Assembly (NCBI GenBank): GCA_040757205.1
Contig: JBFLXL010000009.1
Span: forward strand, 28,681-92,680
Length of the DNA stretch: 64,000 nucleotides
DNA from: Bacillota bacterium
Lineage (GTDB): Bacteria; Bacillota; Desulfotomaculia; Desulfotomaculales; Desulforudaceae
Direction: 5' to 3'
Part shown: positions 24,341-33,426 of the stretch, one piece after another
Layout: each line of letters starts with the position of its first letter
How positions within the stretch are numbered: the first letter of the stretch is position 1
Notes under the pieces: model-generated
What the model was told of the DNA's origin: nothing
Databases searched by the model: none
What the model saw: only the letters and a program-made list of their open reading frames with translations
Program-made: the position numbers and the translations under genes

Positions 24341-24398
24341 CGGCCCGCAGGAATCCCTCTGCCGGCGGCGAATTCTTGCGCGAGGGATCTGCGGGCCG
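24341..24398. repeat. Long imperfect hairpin in the leader of the DUF1847 gene
   Basis: Left arm 24341-24359 (CGGCCCGCAG..ATCCCTC) pairs with right arm 24382-24398 (GAGGGATCTGCGGGCCG): 17 bp with a 2-nt bulge and a 22-nt loop that contains GCCGGCGGC. It ends 18 nt before the DUF1847 start codon. No riboswitch class is recognised. Confidence 0.6.
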
Positions 24399-24415
24399 AA
24401 AAGGGGTGAATCGGG

Positions 24416-25006
24416 TTGAAATGTGCCGACTGCAAGCAGAATCCCCGGAACGCGTGCGACAAAACCGGCTTTGACTGTACCGGCGGCAAGCTGGTGCTGT
24501 CCGAATACGCCCTCCCGGAAAACCGGCCTTTCCTCTCGTTGAGCAGTGAATTTCAGTGCCAATTCGGCAATGCGCTCAGCCGTCTGGAGGAACTGGTCAA
24601 ATTCTGTGAAGCAATGGGCTATCGTAAGCTGGGCCTGGCTTTTTGTTTGGGCTTGGCCCGGGAGGCCGGCGACTTGGCCGCGGTGCTGGAAAGCAGAGGT
24701 TTTCGGGTCGAATCGGTTTGCTGCAAAGTGGGCGGTCTTAGAAAGGATGACTTCGGTCTCGAAAAACTGGACCCGGAGAAATGCGAGACTCTGTGCAACC
24801 CGGTAGCTCAGGCCAAGATTCTGAACCGGGCGAGGACCGAGCTGAACATCGAGTTAGGTTTGTGCGTGGGGCACGACATTCTGTTTCACAAATACGTCCG
24901 GGCACCGGTCACGGTGTTCGCGGTAAAGGACCGGGTGCTGGCGCACAACCCACTGGGCGTGTTCCAGGCCAGTTACCTGCGCAGACGGTTCGGCCTCGAG
25001 GAATAG
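24416..25006 (+). CDS. DUF1847 cysteine-rich protein
   Basis: 196 residues. The N-terminus MKCADCKQNPRNACDKTGFDC supplies a probable metal-binding Cys cluster, and further Cys are in FCEAMGYRKLGLAFCLGLAREA, SVCCKVGG and ETLCNPVAQA. The C-terminal block GLCVGHDILFHKYVRAPVTVFAVKDRVLAHNPLG is the DUF1847 hallmark. The family is widespread in anaerobes and its function is unknown; metal or iron-sulfur binding is inferred from the cysteines. TTG 24416 follows AAAGGGGTG. Confidence 0.85.
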   Translation: MKCADCKQNPRNACDKTGFDCTGGKLVLSEYALPENRPFLSLSSEFQCQFGNALSRLEELVKFCEAMGYRKLGLAFCLGLAREAGDLAAVLESRGFRVESVCCKVGGLRKDDFGLEKLDPEKCETLCNPVAQAKILNRARTELNIELGLCVGHDILFHKYVRAPVTVFAVKDRVLAHNPLGVFQASYLRRRFGLEE

Positions 25007-25140
25007 CGCGATGAACGGACGGAAAGCCGGCTTTTGGCACCGGTGGCCCTTTCACCGTCTTCTGCCTGCAAATAGCCGCTCCATTGACCGGTGACAATGG
25101 TAACCTTATAACACAAGACTGCCGGAGGCGTGGAAGAAGA

Positions 25141-25254
25141 AGTCCGGTGCCCCGGGAGGGTTTGCGCTTGAAGTGGTGCACGCCAGACGAGGCCCCCGGC
25201 TGGGCTGAGGAGTCCGGGGTGCCCCGGGAGGGTTTCCATTGGAAGTAGTCCACG
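25141..25254. repeat. Imperfect tandem duplication of the recD2 translation start region
   Basis: The block AGTCCGG..TGCCCCGGGAGGGTTT followed by a TTGAAGTGGT-like start occurs at 25141-25182 and again at 25211-25254, about 70 bp apart. The second copy holds the real recD2 ribosome site and TTG. The first offers a decoy GGGAGGG plus TTG whose frame does not continue into recD2. Confidence 0.7.
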
Positions 25255-27470
25255 GATATCTGGAACGGATCACTTACTACAACGAGGAAAACCACTTCAC
25301 CGTCGCCCGGCTGCAGGAAACCGGGAAAAAGGAACTGATTACGATTGTGGGCAACCTGGCCGGCATCACCCCCGGGGAGTCCCTGAAACTCACCGGGAAG
25401 TGGGTTGCCGACCCCCGGTTCGGGCCGCAGTTCCGGGTCGAGAGGTTCGAGACCGTGGTTCCGGCGACGGTCAACGGTATTCGCAAGTACCTGGGTTCGG
25501 GACTCATCAGAGGCATCGGTCCCGTAATGGCCAAAAGAATCGTTAAGGTTTTCGGCCTGCAGACGCTGGACGTGATCGACCATTCCCCCGGGCGGCTGGC
25601 GGAGGTGGCCGGCATCGGCCCCAAGCGGGTGGCCCTGATCACCAGGGCCTGGGAGGACCAGAAGGAAATCCGGGGGATCATGGTTTTCCTTCAGGACCAC
25701 GGCATCAGCGCCGCCTACGCCGCCAAGATATACAAGCAGTACGGAAACGCCGCGGTGGAGGTCGTGAAAACGAATCCGTACCGCCTCGCGGCCGACGTGC
25801 ACGGCATCGGCTTCATCACCGCCGACCGGATCGCGAGGCAGGCGGGCATCGATCCCAATTCCATCACACGGGCCGAGGAAGGGACCCTCTACGTCCTGAA
25901 CGAGAGCACCAACGAAGGACACGTCTACCTCCCTTGCGAAACGCTCGTGACCCGGGCGGCCCAAATGCTGGAGGTCAGCCGGGACCTCGTTGCCGAGGCC
26001 CTGGAACGGTTGATCACGCGCCGGCGTGTGGTGCGGGAGGACGAAGCGGTGTACCCCGCGCCCTTTTACGCCGCCGAAACCAGTCTCGCCGAGCGCCTGG
26101 GCGGGCTCCGGGACGCCGGAGCCGCCGTCGGGGTACCCGGGGGTACCCGGCGGGGGTACCCGCGTCAGTGGGTCAGTGGGTCAGCGGGTCGGGTGGACAC
26201 CGCCCAAGCGCTTCCCTGGGTGGAAAAGAGGCTCGGGCTCCGGCTGGCCGAGAAGCAGGCTCAAGCCGTGGCGTGCGCGGTGTCCAACAAGGTCCTGGTG
26301 ATCACCGGCGGGCCGGGTACCGGCAAAACCACCATCATCAGGGCGATGATCAACATCTACCAGGCTCTGGGGGTGCGGGTCGTCCTGGCCGCCCCCACCG
26401 GCCGGGCGGCAAAACGCATGCAGGAGGCTTCGGGGCACGAGGCCCGGACCATCCACCGCCTGCTGGAGTTCAGCCCCGCAAAAGGCCGTTTTCAGCGCGA
26501 CCAGGACTCGCCCCTGGACGCTGACGCCGTTATTGTCGACGAGGCTTCGATGATCGACACCCTGCTGATGAACAGTCTGGTCCGGGCCATTCCACGAAGC
26601 GCCGCCCTGGTCCTGGTCGGGGACACCAACCAACTGCCCTCGGTCGGTCCGGGAAACGTTTTAAGAGACATTATCGATTCCGGCCGGTTCAAAGTGGTGA
26701 CCCTGACCGAGATCTTCCGGCAGTCCCGGGAAAGCCGGATCGTGGTAAACGCCCACCGGATCAACCGGGGCGAGTTTCCCGATTTGCGCCCGCCGGAAAC
26801 CGGCCGCCCGTCCGACTTCTACTTCATCCAGGAGGAGGACCCGGCAACGGCGGTCCAGACGATCCTCAACCTGTGCAAGGTACGCCTCCCCAAGCGCTTC
26901 GGCTGGCACCCGGTGCGGGACATCCAGGTGCTCACGCCGATGCACAAGGGCCTGGCCGGCGCTGCGAACCTGAACGCCGAGCTGCAAAATCTATTGAACC
27001 CGGGGAAAGAAGGGGTGGTTAGGGGCCACCGGATGTTCCGGACTCACGACAAGGTCATGCAGGTGGTGAACAACTACCAGAAAGAAGTGTTTAACGGGGA
27101 CATCGGCCGGATTACGGCCGTGCACTTCGACGAACAACAACTAAAGGTGAACTTCGACGGCCGGACCGTAGGCTACGAGTTCTCGGAACTTGACGAGCTG
27201 GTCCTGGCCTACGCGGTCTCCGTGCATAAGGCCCAGGGAAGCGAATATCCGGTGGTGATTATGCCGGTGCTGACTCAGCACTATGTGCTTCTGCAGCGGA
27301 ACCTGGTCTACACCGGGGTGACCCGCGGAAAAAACCTGGTGGTGCTCGTCGGCACCAAGAAGGCGTTGGCCATCGCCATCCGCAACGACGAGCCGCGCCG
27401 GCGTTACACCAGGCTGCGGGAAAGGCTCTCCGGGTTTCGTCCCGGGTATGGCGGCGAAATCAGTAATTAG
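25239..27470 (+). CDS. recD2: RecD2-type ATP-dependent DNA helicase
   Basis: 743 residues, the RecD-like helicase found without RecBC. Domains: an OB-like N-terminus (about 1-75), helix-hairpin-helix repeats (about 85-215, GIRKYLGSGLIRGIGPVMAKRIV and VAGIGPKRVALI), then the superfamily 1B motor with Walker A ITGGPGTGKTT (about 352-362), Walker B VIVDEASMID, and the C-terminal AVSVHKAQGSEYPVVIMPV and YTGVTRGK. It acts 5'-3' in repair. TTG 25239 is preceded by GGGAGGG. Residues ~297-320 are a low-complexity insert encoded by short DNA repeats. Confidence 0.94.
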   Translation: MEVVHGYLERITYYNEENHFTVARLQETGKKELITIVGNLAGITPGESLKLTGKWVADPRFGPQFRVERFETVVPATVNGIRKYLGSGLIRGIGPVMAKRIVKVFGLQTLDVIDHSPGRLAEVAGIGPKRVALITRAWEDQKEIRGIMVFLQDHGISAAYAAKIYKQYGNAAVEVVKTNPYRLAADVHGIGFITADRIARQAGIDPNSITRAEEGTLYVLNESTNEGHVYLPCETLVTRAAQMLEVSRDLVAEALERLITRRRVVREDEAVYPAPFYAAETSLAERLGGLRDAGAAVGVPGGTRRGYPRQWVSGSAGRVDTAQALPWVEKRLGLRLAEKQAQAVACAVSNKVLVITGGPGTGKTTIIRAMINIYQALGVRVVLAAPTGRAAKRMQEASGHEARTIHRLLEFSPAKGRFQRDQDSPLDADAVIVDEASMIDTLLMNSLVRAIPRSAALVLVGDTNQLPSVGPGNVLRDIIDSGRFKVVTLTEIFRQSRESRIVVNAHRINRGEFPDLRPPETGRPSDFYFIQEEDPATAVQTILNLCKVRLPKRFGWHPVRDIQVLTPMHKGLAGAANLNAELQNLLNPGKEGVVRGHRMFRTHDKVMQVVNNYQKEVFNGDIGRITAVHFDEQQLKVNFDGRTVGYEFSELDELVLAYAVSVHKAQGSEYPVVIMPVLTQHYVLLQRNLVYTGVTRGKNLVVLVGTKKALAIAIRNDEPRRRYTRLRERLSGFRPGYGGEISN
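26130..26196 (+). repeat. Short tandem repeats inside recD2
   Basis: GGGTACCC occurs three times within about 30 bp, then GTGGGTCA-type octamers repeat three times. Together they encode a Gly/Arg/Ser-rich linker between the helix-hairpin-helix region and the motor. The frame is kept. Looks like slippage-prone DNA. Confidence 0.75.
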
Positions 27471-27840
27471 TGTCGGCCGGTGCGTGATTATTTTCCGGCG
27501 GACTAGACCCGGAGCAGGAATTCCGAGGAATTTGCAGAATTCTATAACATTCGCCCGGCAATCAGCGCCGGTTCTCCTTCCGTCCGGACGATGCAAGAAC
27601 CGCCGTCAAGCTTGCCCGAAAAGTTTTTAGCTTGAATTTAACCTTGCAGGAAAGGTATTAGTAAGGATGAATATCTAATGGTGGTCCAAGAGGTGGTCCA
27701 CCGGGTAGGAGCGCGTTTAAGGTTTTTGTCGATTGCAAACTTAGGCGGGGGGGGGTGGTTCCGGGGAGAGCAATCGTCCGGGTAGGGGCCAGAAAAACCC
27801 AATCAACTTCTTTTACTCTTATTTTGGGAGGGGAAACTTG
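27471..27840 (+). other. 370-bp gap upstream of the liv operon
   Basis: No convincing gene. It contains a small duplication (GTGGTCCAAGAG / GTGGTCCACCGG at about 27680-27708), a G9 run (about 27744-27754) and a weak promoter candidate TTGAAT-N18-TATTAG (about 27632-27661). It probably holds the liv promoter and leader, but no regulator site is recognised. Confidence 0.4.
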
Positions 27841-28995
27841 GTGAGAGTGTCCAAATGGGTAGCCCTGTTGACGGTGATTCTCTTTTCGCTGTCCATTATC
27901 GCCGGTTGCGGCGGTGGCCAAGCTCCGCCCCCGGCTGCGGCGGAGGAAATCAAGATCGGTTTGATCGCCCCCCTGACGGGTGACGTCAAGACTTTCGGCG
28001 AATCCGTGAAGAATGCTTTCGAGCTGGCGATCGAGGAATCGGGTAACAAAGTCGGAGACTTCAACATCAAGTACGTCATCGCCGACGACCGGAACGTGGC
28101 CACCGAAGCCGTGAACGTAGCCGACAAGCTCATCACCCAGGACAAAGTATCGGCGATCGTGGGTTCGGTTACTTCGTCCTGCACCATCCCGATTTCGGAA
28201 GTGGCTCAGGCTGCGGGCGTGGTCGTGATCAGCCCGACCGCGACCAACCCGAAGGTCACCGTTGATGCCGGGAACCGCAAAGACTTCATCTTCCGGGCCT
28301 GCTTCATCGACCCGTTCCAGGGCACCGTCGCGGCCCGCTTCGCCCTTGACGAACTCGGCGCCAAGACGGCGGCCGTCCTGTTCGACCAGGGGAACGACTA
28401 CACCATCGGTCTGAAGGACTTTTTCAAGGAGGCGTTCGTCGCCGGGGGCGGCACGATGCTGGCTGAAGAGGCCTACGCCAAGACCGACACCGACTTTTCA
28501 GCAGTGCTCACCCGGATCGCGCAGCTGAAACCCGACATCCTGTTCCTGCCCGACTACTACCAGAAAGCCAGCCTGATCGGCAAGCAGGCCCGCGACAAGG
28601 GCATCACCGCCGTTTTCCTCGGCGGCGACGGCTGGGACAGCCCGGACCTGGATTTCGCGGCCATGGAAGGCGGCTACTTCACCAACCACTATTCTCCTGA
28701 GGACCCGCGTCCGGTAGTGGCGGAATGGGTAGCGAAGTACACCGCCAAATACGGCCAGACCCCCGACGCCCTGGCCACCCTGGCGTACGACGCCACCAAC
28801 CTTCTGCTGGCGGCCATCGAGAAGGCCGGCTCCAAGGACCCGGCGGCCATCCGCGACGCGATGGCGGCGACCGACGGCTTCCAGGCCGTGAGCGGCAGCA
28901 TCAGCTTCGATGAGAACGGTAACCCCATCAAGTCGGCCGCGATCCTGCAGGTCAAGGACGGCGCCCAGAAGTTCGTAACCATCGTAGATCCCTAG
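27841..28995 (+). CDS. livK: Branched-chain amino-acid ABC transporter substrate-binding lipoprotein
   Basis: About 384 residues. The signal peptide ends with lipobox IAGC, so the protein is anchored outside the membrane. The type I periplasmic-binding fold starts EIKIGLIAPLTGDVKTFGESVKNAFELAIEE, and VGSVTSSCTIPISEVAQAAGVVVISPTATNP is typical of LivJ/LivK. GTG 27841 has GGGAGGGG 7 nt upstream; TTG 27838 is adjacent. It is first in livKHMGF. The family also includes urea and amide binders, but the cassette matches branched-chain amino acids best. Confidence 0.92.
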   Translation: MRVSKWVALLTVILFSLSIIAGCGGGQAPPPAAAEEIKIGLIAPLTGDVKTFGESVKNAFELAIEESGNKVGDFNIKYVIADDRNVATEAVNVADKLITQDKVSAIVGSVTSSCTIPISEVAQAAGVVVISPTATNPKVTVDAGNRKDFIFRACFIDPFQGTVAARFALDELGAKTAAVLFDQGNDYTIGLKDFFKEAFVAGGGTMLAEEAYAKTDTDFSAVLTRIAQLKPDILFLPDYYQKASLIGKQARDKGITAVFLGGDGWDSPDLDFAAMEGGYFTNHYSPEDPRPVVAEWVAKYTAKYGQTPDALATLAYDATNLLLAAIEKAGSKDPAAIRDAMAATDGFQAVSGSISFDENGNPIKSAAILQVKDGAQKFVTIVDP

Positions 28996-29073
28996 AGTTG
29001 CACAAGGTACGGGGGAAAGAGCAAAGCCTCTTTCCCCCGCTGCCTGTTTTCAGGTTGGGGGGGGTAAAGTGGG

Positions 29074-29958
29074 TTGGAGTATTTTCTAGAACAGGTGATC
29101 AACGGGCTTCAACTGGGTATGGTTTACGCGCTGATCGCCCTCGGGTACACAATGGTCTACGGCATAGTAAGACTCATCAACTTCGCCCACGGCGATGTTT
29201 TTATGGTGGGGGCGTTCATTGGCTATTTCGGGTTCACCAACTGGAACATGCCTTGGCCGCTGGCGATCGTGGTGGCGATGATTATCTGCGCCGCGCTGGG
29301 CATGACCATTGAGCGGCTTGCCTACCGCCCTCTGCGCTACGCACCGCGGATTATGGCGCTCATTGCCGCCATCGGTGTGTCGTTCTTCATCGAGTACTTT
29401 TGCAGCCTGAAGTTTATGTTCGGTCCGAACTACCGGGTGGTTCAGCGCCCTTTTGAAGAGGTCTACTGGAGCATCGGCGGGGTCACGATTTCCAACATCC
29501 AGGTCCTGATCTTCGTCACCGCGGTGATAATGCTTATCGGCCTTCAATACCTCGTGTACCGGACCAAGCTCGGCGCCGCGATGCGCACGTTGTCCTTCGA
29601 CCACGACACCGCCCGGTTGATGGGCGTGAACGTAGACCGCACCATCTCCTTGACCTTCGGAATCGGCGCGGCCCTGGCGGCGGTGGGCGGCGTGCTTTAC
29701 GCCATCGCCTACCCACAGATTTTCACGTTCATGGGAATCATGCCCGGCCTCAAGGCCTTCACCGCCGCCGTGCTGGGGGGTATCGGCCTCATTCCCGGAG
29801 CGATGCTGGGGGCTTTAATCATGGGCCAGGCGGAAGTGATGACCGCGGCGTTCATCTCCTCCCAGTTACGCGACATGATCGCCTTCTCGATCCTAATTTT
29901 GGTGCTGCTGATTAAACCCACCGGCATTTTGGGCAAGACCCAGCCGGAAAAGGTTTAA
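29074..29958 (+). CDS. livH: Branched-chain amino-acid ABC transporter permease LivH
   Basis: 294 residues and about eight membrane helices. The LivH signatures GLQLGMVYALIALGYTMVYGIVRLINFAHGDVFMVGAF and AFTAAVLGGIGLIPGAMLGALIMGQAE (the EAA-like ATPase contact loop) are present. TTG 29074 follows a G-rich ribosome site. It pairs with LivM to form the channel. Confidence 0.93.
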   Translation: MEYFLEQVINGLQLGMVYALIALGYTMVYGIVRLINFAHGDVFMVGAFIGYFGFTNWNMPWPLAIVVAMIICAALGMTIERLAYRPLRYAPRIMALIAAIGVSFFIEYFCSLKFMFGPNYRVVQRPFEEVYWSIGGVTISNIQVLIFVTAVIMLIGLQYLVYRTKLGAAMRTLSFDHDTARLMGVNVDRTISLTFGIGAALAAVGGVLYAIAYPQIFTFMGIMPGLKAFTAAVLGGIGLIPGAMLGALIMGQAEVMTAAFISSQLRDMIAFSILILVLLIKPTGILGKTQPEKV

Positions 29959-29976
29959 ATGAGGAAGGATACGCCA

Positions 29977-30981
29977 ATGGGAGTAAATAGCAACTATAAG
30001 CGGCTTGCCCTTTACGCGGCGGGGACCGTGGCGGTCTACGCGTTGATCAAGTTGCTGGTGCTGAGTGGATTCATCAATCCCTACTGGCAACGCGTGCTGG
30101 ACCAATCCATGATCGTTGCCATCGGTGCCCTGGGCTTGAGCGTGATTTTCGGGATCTCCGGCCAGTTCTCCATCGGGCACGCCGCGTTTTACGGCATCGG
30201 TGCCTACACGGCCGGTTTGGTGACGAAGTCACTCGGCGGGGAGGCCGCTGCGTTTCTGGCGGCGCTGGTGGCCGGAGTGTTTATGGCCGCGCTGGTGGCG
30301 TTTTTGTTCGGCCTGCCTGTGCTACGCCTGACCTCGGATTACCTGGGGATTGCCACGCTCGGTTTTGGAGTCATTTGTAAGGTTGGTTTTGACAACGCCA
30401 ACAAAGTCATTCCGGCTATGGGCGGCGCGACCGGCATGACCGGCGTCCCTCAGGTTGCCGATTTCGACTGGATTTTCCTGTTCTTTATTTTGAGCATTGT
30501 CCTGGCCCGCAATTTTGTACAGTCCGCCCAGGGAAGATCGTGTATGGCCCTGCGGGAAGACGAGGTCGCCGCCAACGTGATCGGCATCAACATCTTCCGG
30601 TACAAAATGCTGGCGTTCGTGTTCGGATGCGGCCTGGCCGGGTTGGCCGGCGCGCTGTATGCGCACCGGTATCCCTTCCTTCATCCCTCGAACTTCGACT
30701 TCCTGCCGTCGGTGGACTTCCTGATCATCGTTGTGCTCGGCGGGATGGGCAGCCTGACCGGCACCGTGGTCACCGCGATCGGTTGGGTGTTCCTGCTGGA
30801 GGTATTGCGGGCGGTCCTGGGAATGGCGTTTATGGACTGGCGGGGCGTGATCTACGCTTTGATCCTGGTGGTCACCATCCTGGTGCGGCGCCAGGGTCTC
30901 TTTGGAAACAAAGAATATGGTTTTCTGGCTCCGCGAGTGTTCAAGGCCAAGGAGGGTCCAAATGCCACTGTTAAAGGTTGA
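29977..30981 (+). CDS. livM: Branched-chain amino-acid ABC transporter permease LivM
   Basis: 334 residues and about eight to ten membrane helices, with the typical LGLSVIFGISGQFSIGHAAFYGIGAYTAGL segment and the contact loop VDFLIIVVLGGMGSLTGTVVTAIGWV. ATG 29977 is preferred because AGGAAGGA lies 7 nt upstream; ATG 29959 directly abuts the livH stop. The 3' end overlaps livG by 20 nt. Confidence 0.93.
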   Translation: MGVNSNYKRLALYAAGTVAVYALIKLLVLSGFINPYWQRVLDQSMIVAIGALGLSVIFGISGQFSIGHAAFYGIGAYTAGLVTKSLGGEAAAFLAALVAGVFMAALVAFLFGLPVLRLTSDYLGIATLGFGVICKVGFDNANKVIPAMGGATGMTGVPQVADFDWIFLFFILSIVLARNFVQSAQGRSCMALREDEVAANVIGINIFRYKMLAFVFGCGLAGLAGALYAHRYPFLHPSNFDFLPSVDFLIIVVLGGMGSLTGTVVTAIGWVFLLEVLRAVLGMAFMDWRGVIYALILVVTILVRRQGLFGNKEYGFLAPRVFKAKEGPNATVKG

Positions 30982-31732
30982 TCAACTGGGGATTGATTTC
31001 GGCGGCCTGAAAGCGGTGAGCGACTTCAACCTCGAGATAAAGACCGGTGAGATCGTGGGGCTTATCGGGCCGAACGGCGCGGGCAAGACCACCGTATTCA
31101 ACCTGATCACCGGCTACTTCCCGCCAAACACTGGTTCCATCACCTTCGACGGCAAGGTGATCACCGGCAAAAAGCCTTACCAGGTCTGCCAGTTGGGCAT
31201 CGCCCGTACCTTCCAGAACATTCGGCTGTTTACGCAAAACAGTGTGATGGACAACGTGCGGGCGGCTTTTCAGCCCCGGACCCGTTACTGGCTGGCGGAA
31301 GCCTTCCTGCGTACACCGCGGTTTCTGGCCGAGGAAGCCCGGATTGTCGCCGAGAGCGAGGAGATTCTGGACACGCTGGGCCTCCTGCACCGGGCCGGCG
31401 ACCAGGCCGGGTCGCTGCCGTACGGCGCCCAGCGCCGCCTGGAAATCGCCCGGGCCCTGGCCTGCAAACCGAGACTCCTTTTGCTGGACGAGCCCGCGGC
31501 GGGGATGAACCCGTCGGAAGTGCGCGAGTTGGTCGAATTGGTCAAATTCGTGAAGGAAAGGTTTGACGTGACCATTCTGTTGATTGAGCACCAGATGGGC
31601 CTGGTCATGAACCTGTGCGAGCGGCTGGTGGTCATGGATTTCGGCGTCACCATCGCCCAGGGTTTGCCCCACGAGGTGCGTGAGGACCCGAAAGTATTGA
31701 GCGCCTATCTGGGCAGAGGGGTGGTGGCTTGA
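30962..31732 (+). CDS. livG: Branched-chain amino-acid ABC transporter ATPase LivG
   Basis: 256 residues. Walker [10 protein letters not shown], the LivG-type [13 protein letters not shown]-loop region, a degenerate signature [15 protein letters not shown], and Walker [17 protein letters not shown] 30962 has AAGGAGGG 5 nt upstream and is chosen over an earlier in-frame start within livM. It overlaps livM and touches livF (TGATG). Confidence 0.94.
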   Translation: MPLLKVDQLGIDFGGLKAVSDFNLEIKTGEIVGLIGPNGAGKTTVFNLITGYFPPNTGSITFDGKVITGKKPYQVCQLGIARTFQNIRLFTQNSVMDNVRAAFQPRTRYWLAEAFLRTPRFLAEEARIVAESEEILDTLGLLHRAGDQAGSLPYGAQRRLEIARALACKPRLLLLDEPAAGMNPSEVRELVELVKFVKERFDVTILLIEHQMGLVMNLCERLVVMDFGVTIAQGLPHEVREDPKVLSAYLGRGVVA

Positions 31733-32442
31733 TGCTTGCGGTGCGAAACCTCAGTGTCTTTTATGGGGCTATTCAGGCCATCCAGGACATCTCCTTCGAA
31801 GTGCGGGAAGGAGAGATCGTCACCCTGATCGGGGCGAACGGCGCCGGCAAGAGCACGACCCTGCGCACCATTTCGGGTTTGATCAAAGCGAAAAGCGGCG
31901 AAATAGTGTTCCAGGATGAAATAATCACCAGCCTTAGGCCGCACGTAATCGTAGGCAAGGGTCTGATCCACGTGCCTGAAGGGCGGAAGATCATCGGTAC
32001 TTTTACGGTACGCGAGAACCTGATGATGGGCGCCTACTCGCGAACGGACCGGGCCGGGATCGCGGACACGCTGGAGGAAGTGTTCACCCGCTTCCCCCGT
32101 CTTAAGGAACGGGAGAAGCAGTTGGGCGGGACGCTTTCCGGCGGCGAACAGCAGATGCTGGCCATCGGGCGGGGATTAATGGCCAACCCCCGCCTCCTGC
32201 TGTTGGATGAACCGTCGATGGGGCTTTCACCGATCTTGACGGAGGAGATCTTCTCAATCATCCGGACCATCAACCAGAAGGGCACGACCATTCTTCTGGT
32301 GGAGCAGAACGCCTATATGGCTTTCCAGATCGCGCACCGGGCCTATGTGTTGGAAACCGGGCGGGTGCTGATGTCCGGGGACTGCCGGACTATCCAGAAC
32401 GACCCGAAGGTCCGTTCCGCCTACCTGGGCGAAATCGCCTGA
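31732..32442 (+). CDS. livF: Branched-chain amino-acid ABC transporter ATPase LivF
   Basis: 236 residues. Walker A GANGAGKST, LivF-specific VPEGRKIIGTFTVRENLMMGAY, signature LSGGEQQMLAIGRGL and Walker B LLLLDEPSMGLSP. It is the second ATPase of the heterodimeric LivG/LivF motor. The start ATG overlaps the livG stop by one base, so translation is coupled. A terminator-like hairpin follows. Confidence 0.95.
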   Translation: MLAVRNLSVFYGAIQAIQDISFEVREGEIVTLIGANGAGKSTTLRTISGLIKAKSGEIVFQDEIITSLRPHVIVGKGLIHVPEGRKIIGTFTVRENLMMGAYSRTDRAGIADTLEEVFTRFPRLKEREKQLGGTLSGGEQQMLAIGRGLMANPRLLLLDEPSMGLSPILTEEIFSIIRTINQKGTTILLVEQNAYMAFQIAHRAYVLETGRVLMSGDCRTIQNDPKVRSAYLGEIA

Positions 32443-32476
32443 TTCCGGGGCTTCCCGAGCTAAAGCGAATCACCAG

Positions 32477-32506
32477 AGGGCTTCCGTCCAGGAAGCCCTT
32501 ATTATC
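32477..32506. terminator. Terminator hairpin between livF and the convergent HAD gene
   Basis: A 9-bp perfect stem AGGGCTTCC / GGAAGCCCT with a 5-nt loop, followed by TATTATCT on the plus strand. Confidence 0.72.
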
Positions 32507-33266
32507 TGCTCCCGAGCCCCAGCAGTTCGGTGAAACAACTGATGGTGTAGTCCGGGGTGAGCAGCGGGTCGTCAGGCAGTTCGGTTCCCAGCCACCCCCC
32601 GGGCTTGAAGACGGTGGTCGCCCCGATGATGTTGCCGAAACGGATGTCGCGCTTGGGCGAGTCGCCGACCACCACGCAGTGGTCCGGGCTCCGGCCCCTG
32701 GCTTGCGCGAAAGAGGCCTCCCCGGCCTGCCTGGCCCGCCGGAAGGAGTCCTGACTTTTGCGTTCCAGGACGTTATGGTGAAAAAACGGACCAAGATCAT
32801 GTGCCGCCAGCGTCCGGGCAATGCGTTGTTCCCGGCCCTCGGAATGCAGCACCAAAGTGTTCCCTTCGCTCCGGAGCTTGGCCAGGGTTTCGGTGACCCC
32901 AAAGAAAAGCGGGGGGCAGTGCGCTTGAAGGTGCGCGTAAAAGGCCGTCCCTGCCGGTTGGCTCTGGTCCCATTCCAGCGCCGGCGGTGCCGCGGCCGCC
33001 GCCAGGCGGACCGCCTCGTCGTGCGGCCGGCCGCGGTCGACCAGCAGCAGCGCTAAAGCCAACCGCGTATAGTCATACTCGAAGTCATCGAGCGCCAGGG
33101 CGAGACGAAAATCAAGCGCGCGCAGCAAATCCAGGGCCGCCGCGGTCTCCAGGCTGCACCCGCTGTCCCGCAGGTTGGCGGCCATCTTAAGTTGAGCGCC
33201 CAGAAACACCGCGTTCGTATCCCACAGGGTGTTGTCGGCATCGACGATATATACGCCACGCAACAA
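32502..33266 (-). CDS. HAD superfamily hydrolase
   Basis: About 254 residues with HAD motif I VDADNTLWDTN (nucleophile Asp plus +2 Asp), motif II Ser in VLHSEG, a motif III Lys in the following helix region, and motif IV VVGDSPKRDIRFG. A helical cap lies between motifs I and II. The substrate cannot be told; it is probably a small phosphorylated metabolite. GGAGG at 33276-33280 supports TTG 33266; ATG 33302 would add 12 residues but lacks a ribosome site. It stands alone on the minus strand, converging on the liv operon. Confidence 0.82.
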   Translation of the reverse strand: MLRGVYIVDADNTLWDTNAVFLGAQLKMAANLRDSGCSLETAAALDLLRALDFRLALALDDFEYDYTRLALALLLVDRGRPHDEAVRLAAAAAPPALEWDQSQPAGTAFYAHLQAHCPPLFFGVTETLAKLRSEGNTLVLHSEGREQRIARTLAAHDLGPFFHHNVLERKSQDSFRRARQAGEASFAQARGRSPDHCVVVGDSPKRDIRFGNIIGATTVFKPGGWLGTELPDDPLLTPDYTISCFTELLGLGSR

Positions 33267-33426
33267 AAAAACCGGCCTCCGTTTCCGGTACAATTGACTC
33301 ATTGTATTCGCGGCCGGTGCCCGGTTTCCCTTTTACTTGTTTTTAACCCCTTTTCCTTCCGGGCATATTGTATAGTGTTGCGGCCTACACTTGCTATTAA
33401 AATACCGGGAAAAGGGGGCCGGTCCG

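Noticed and set aside
26130..26196. Possible CRISPR-like array from repeated GGGTACCC and GTGGGTCA units
   Set aside because: Units are 8 bp, contiguous and without spacers, and they lie in frame inside recD2.
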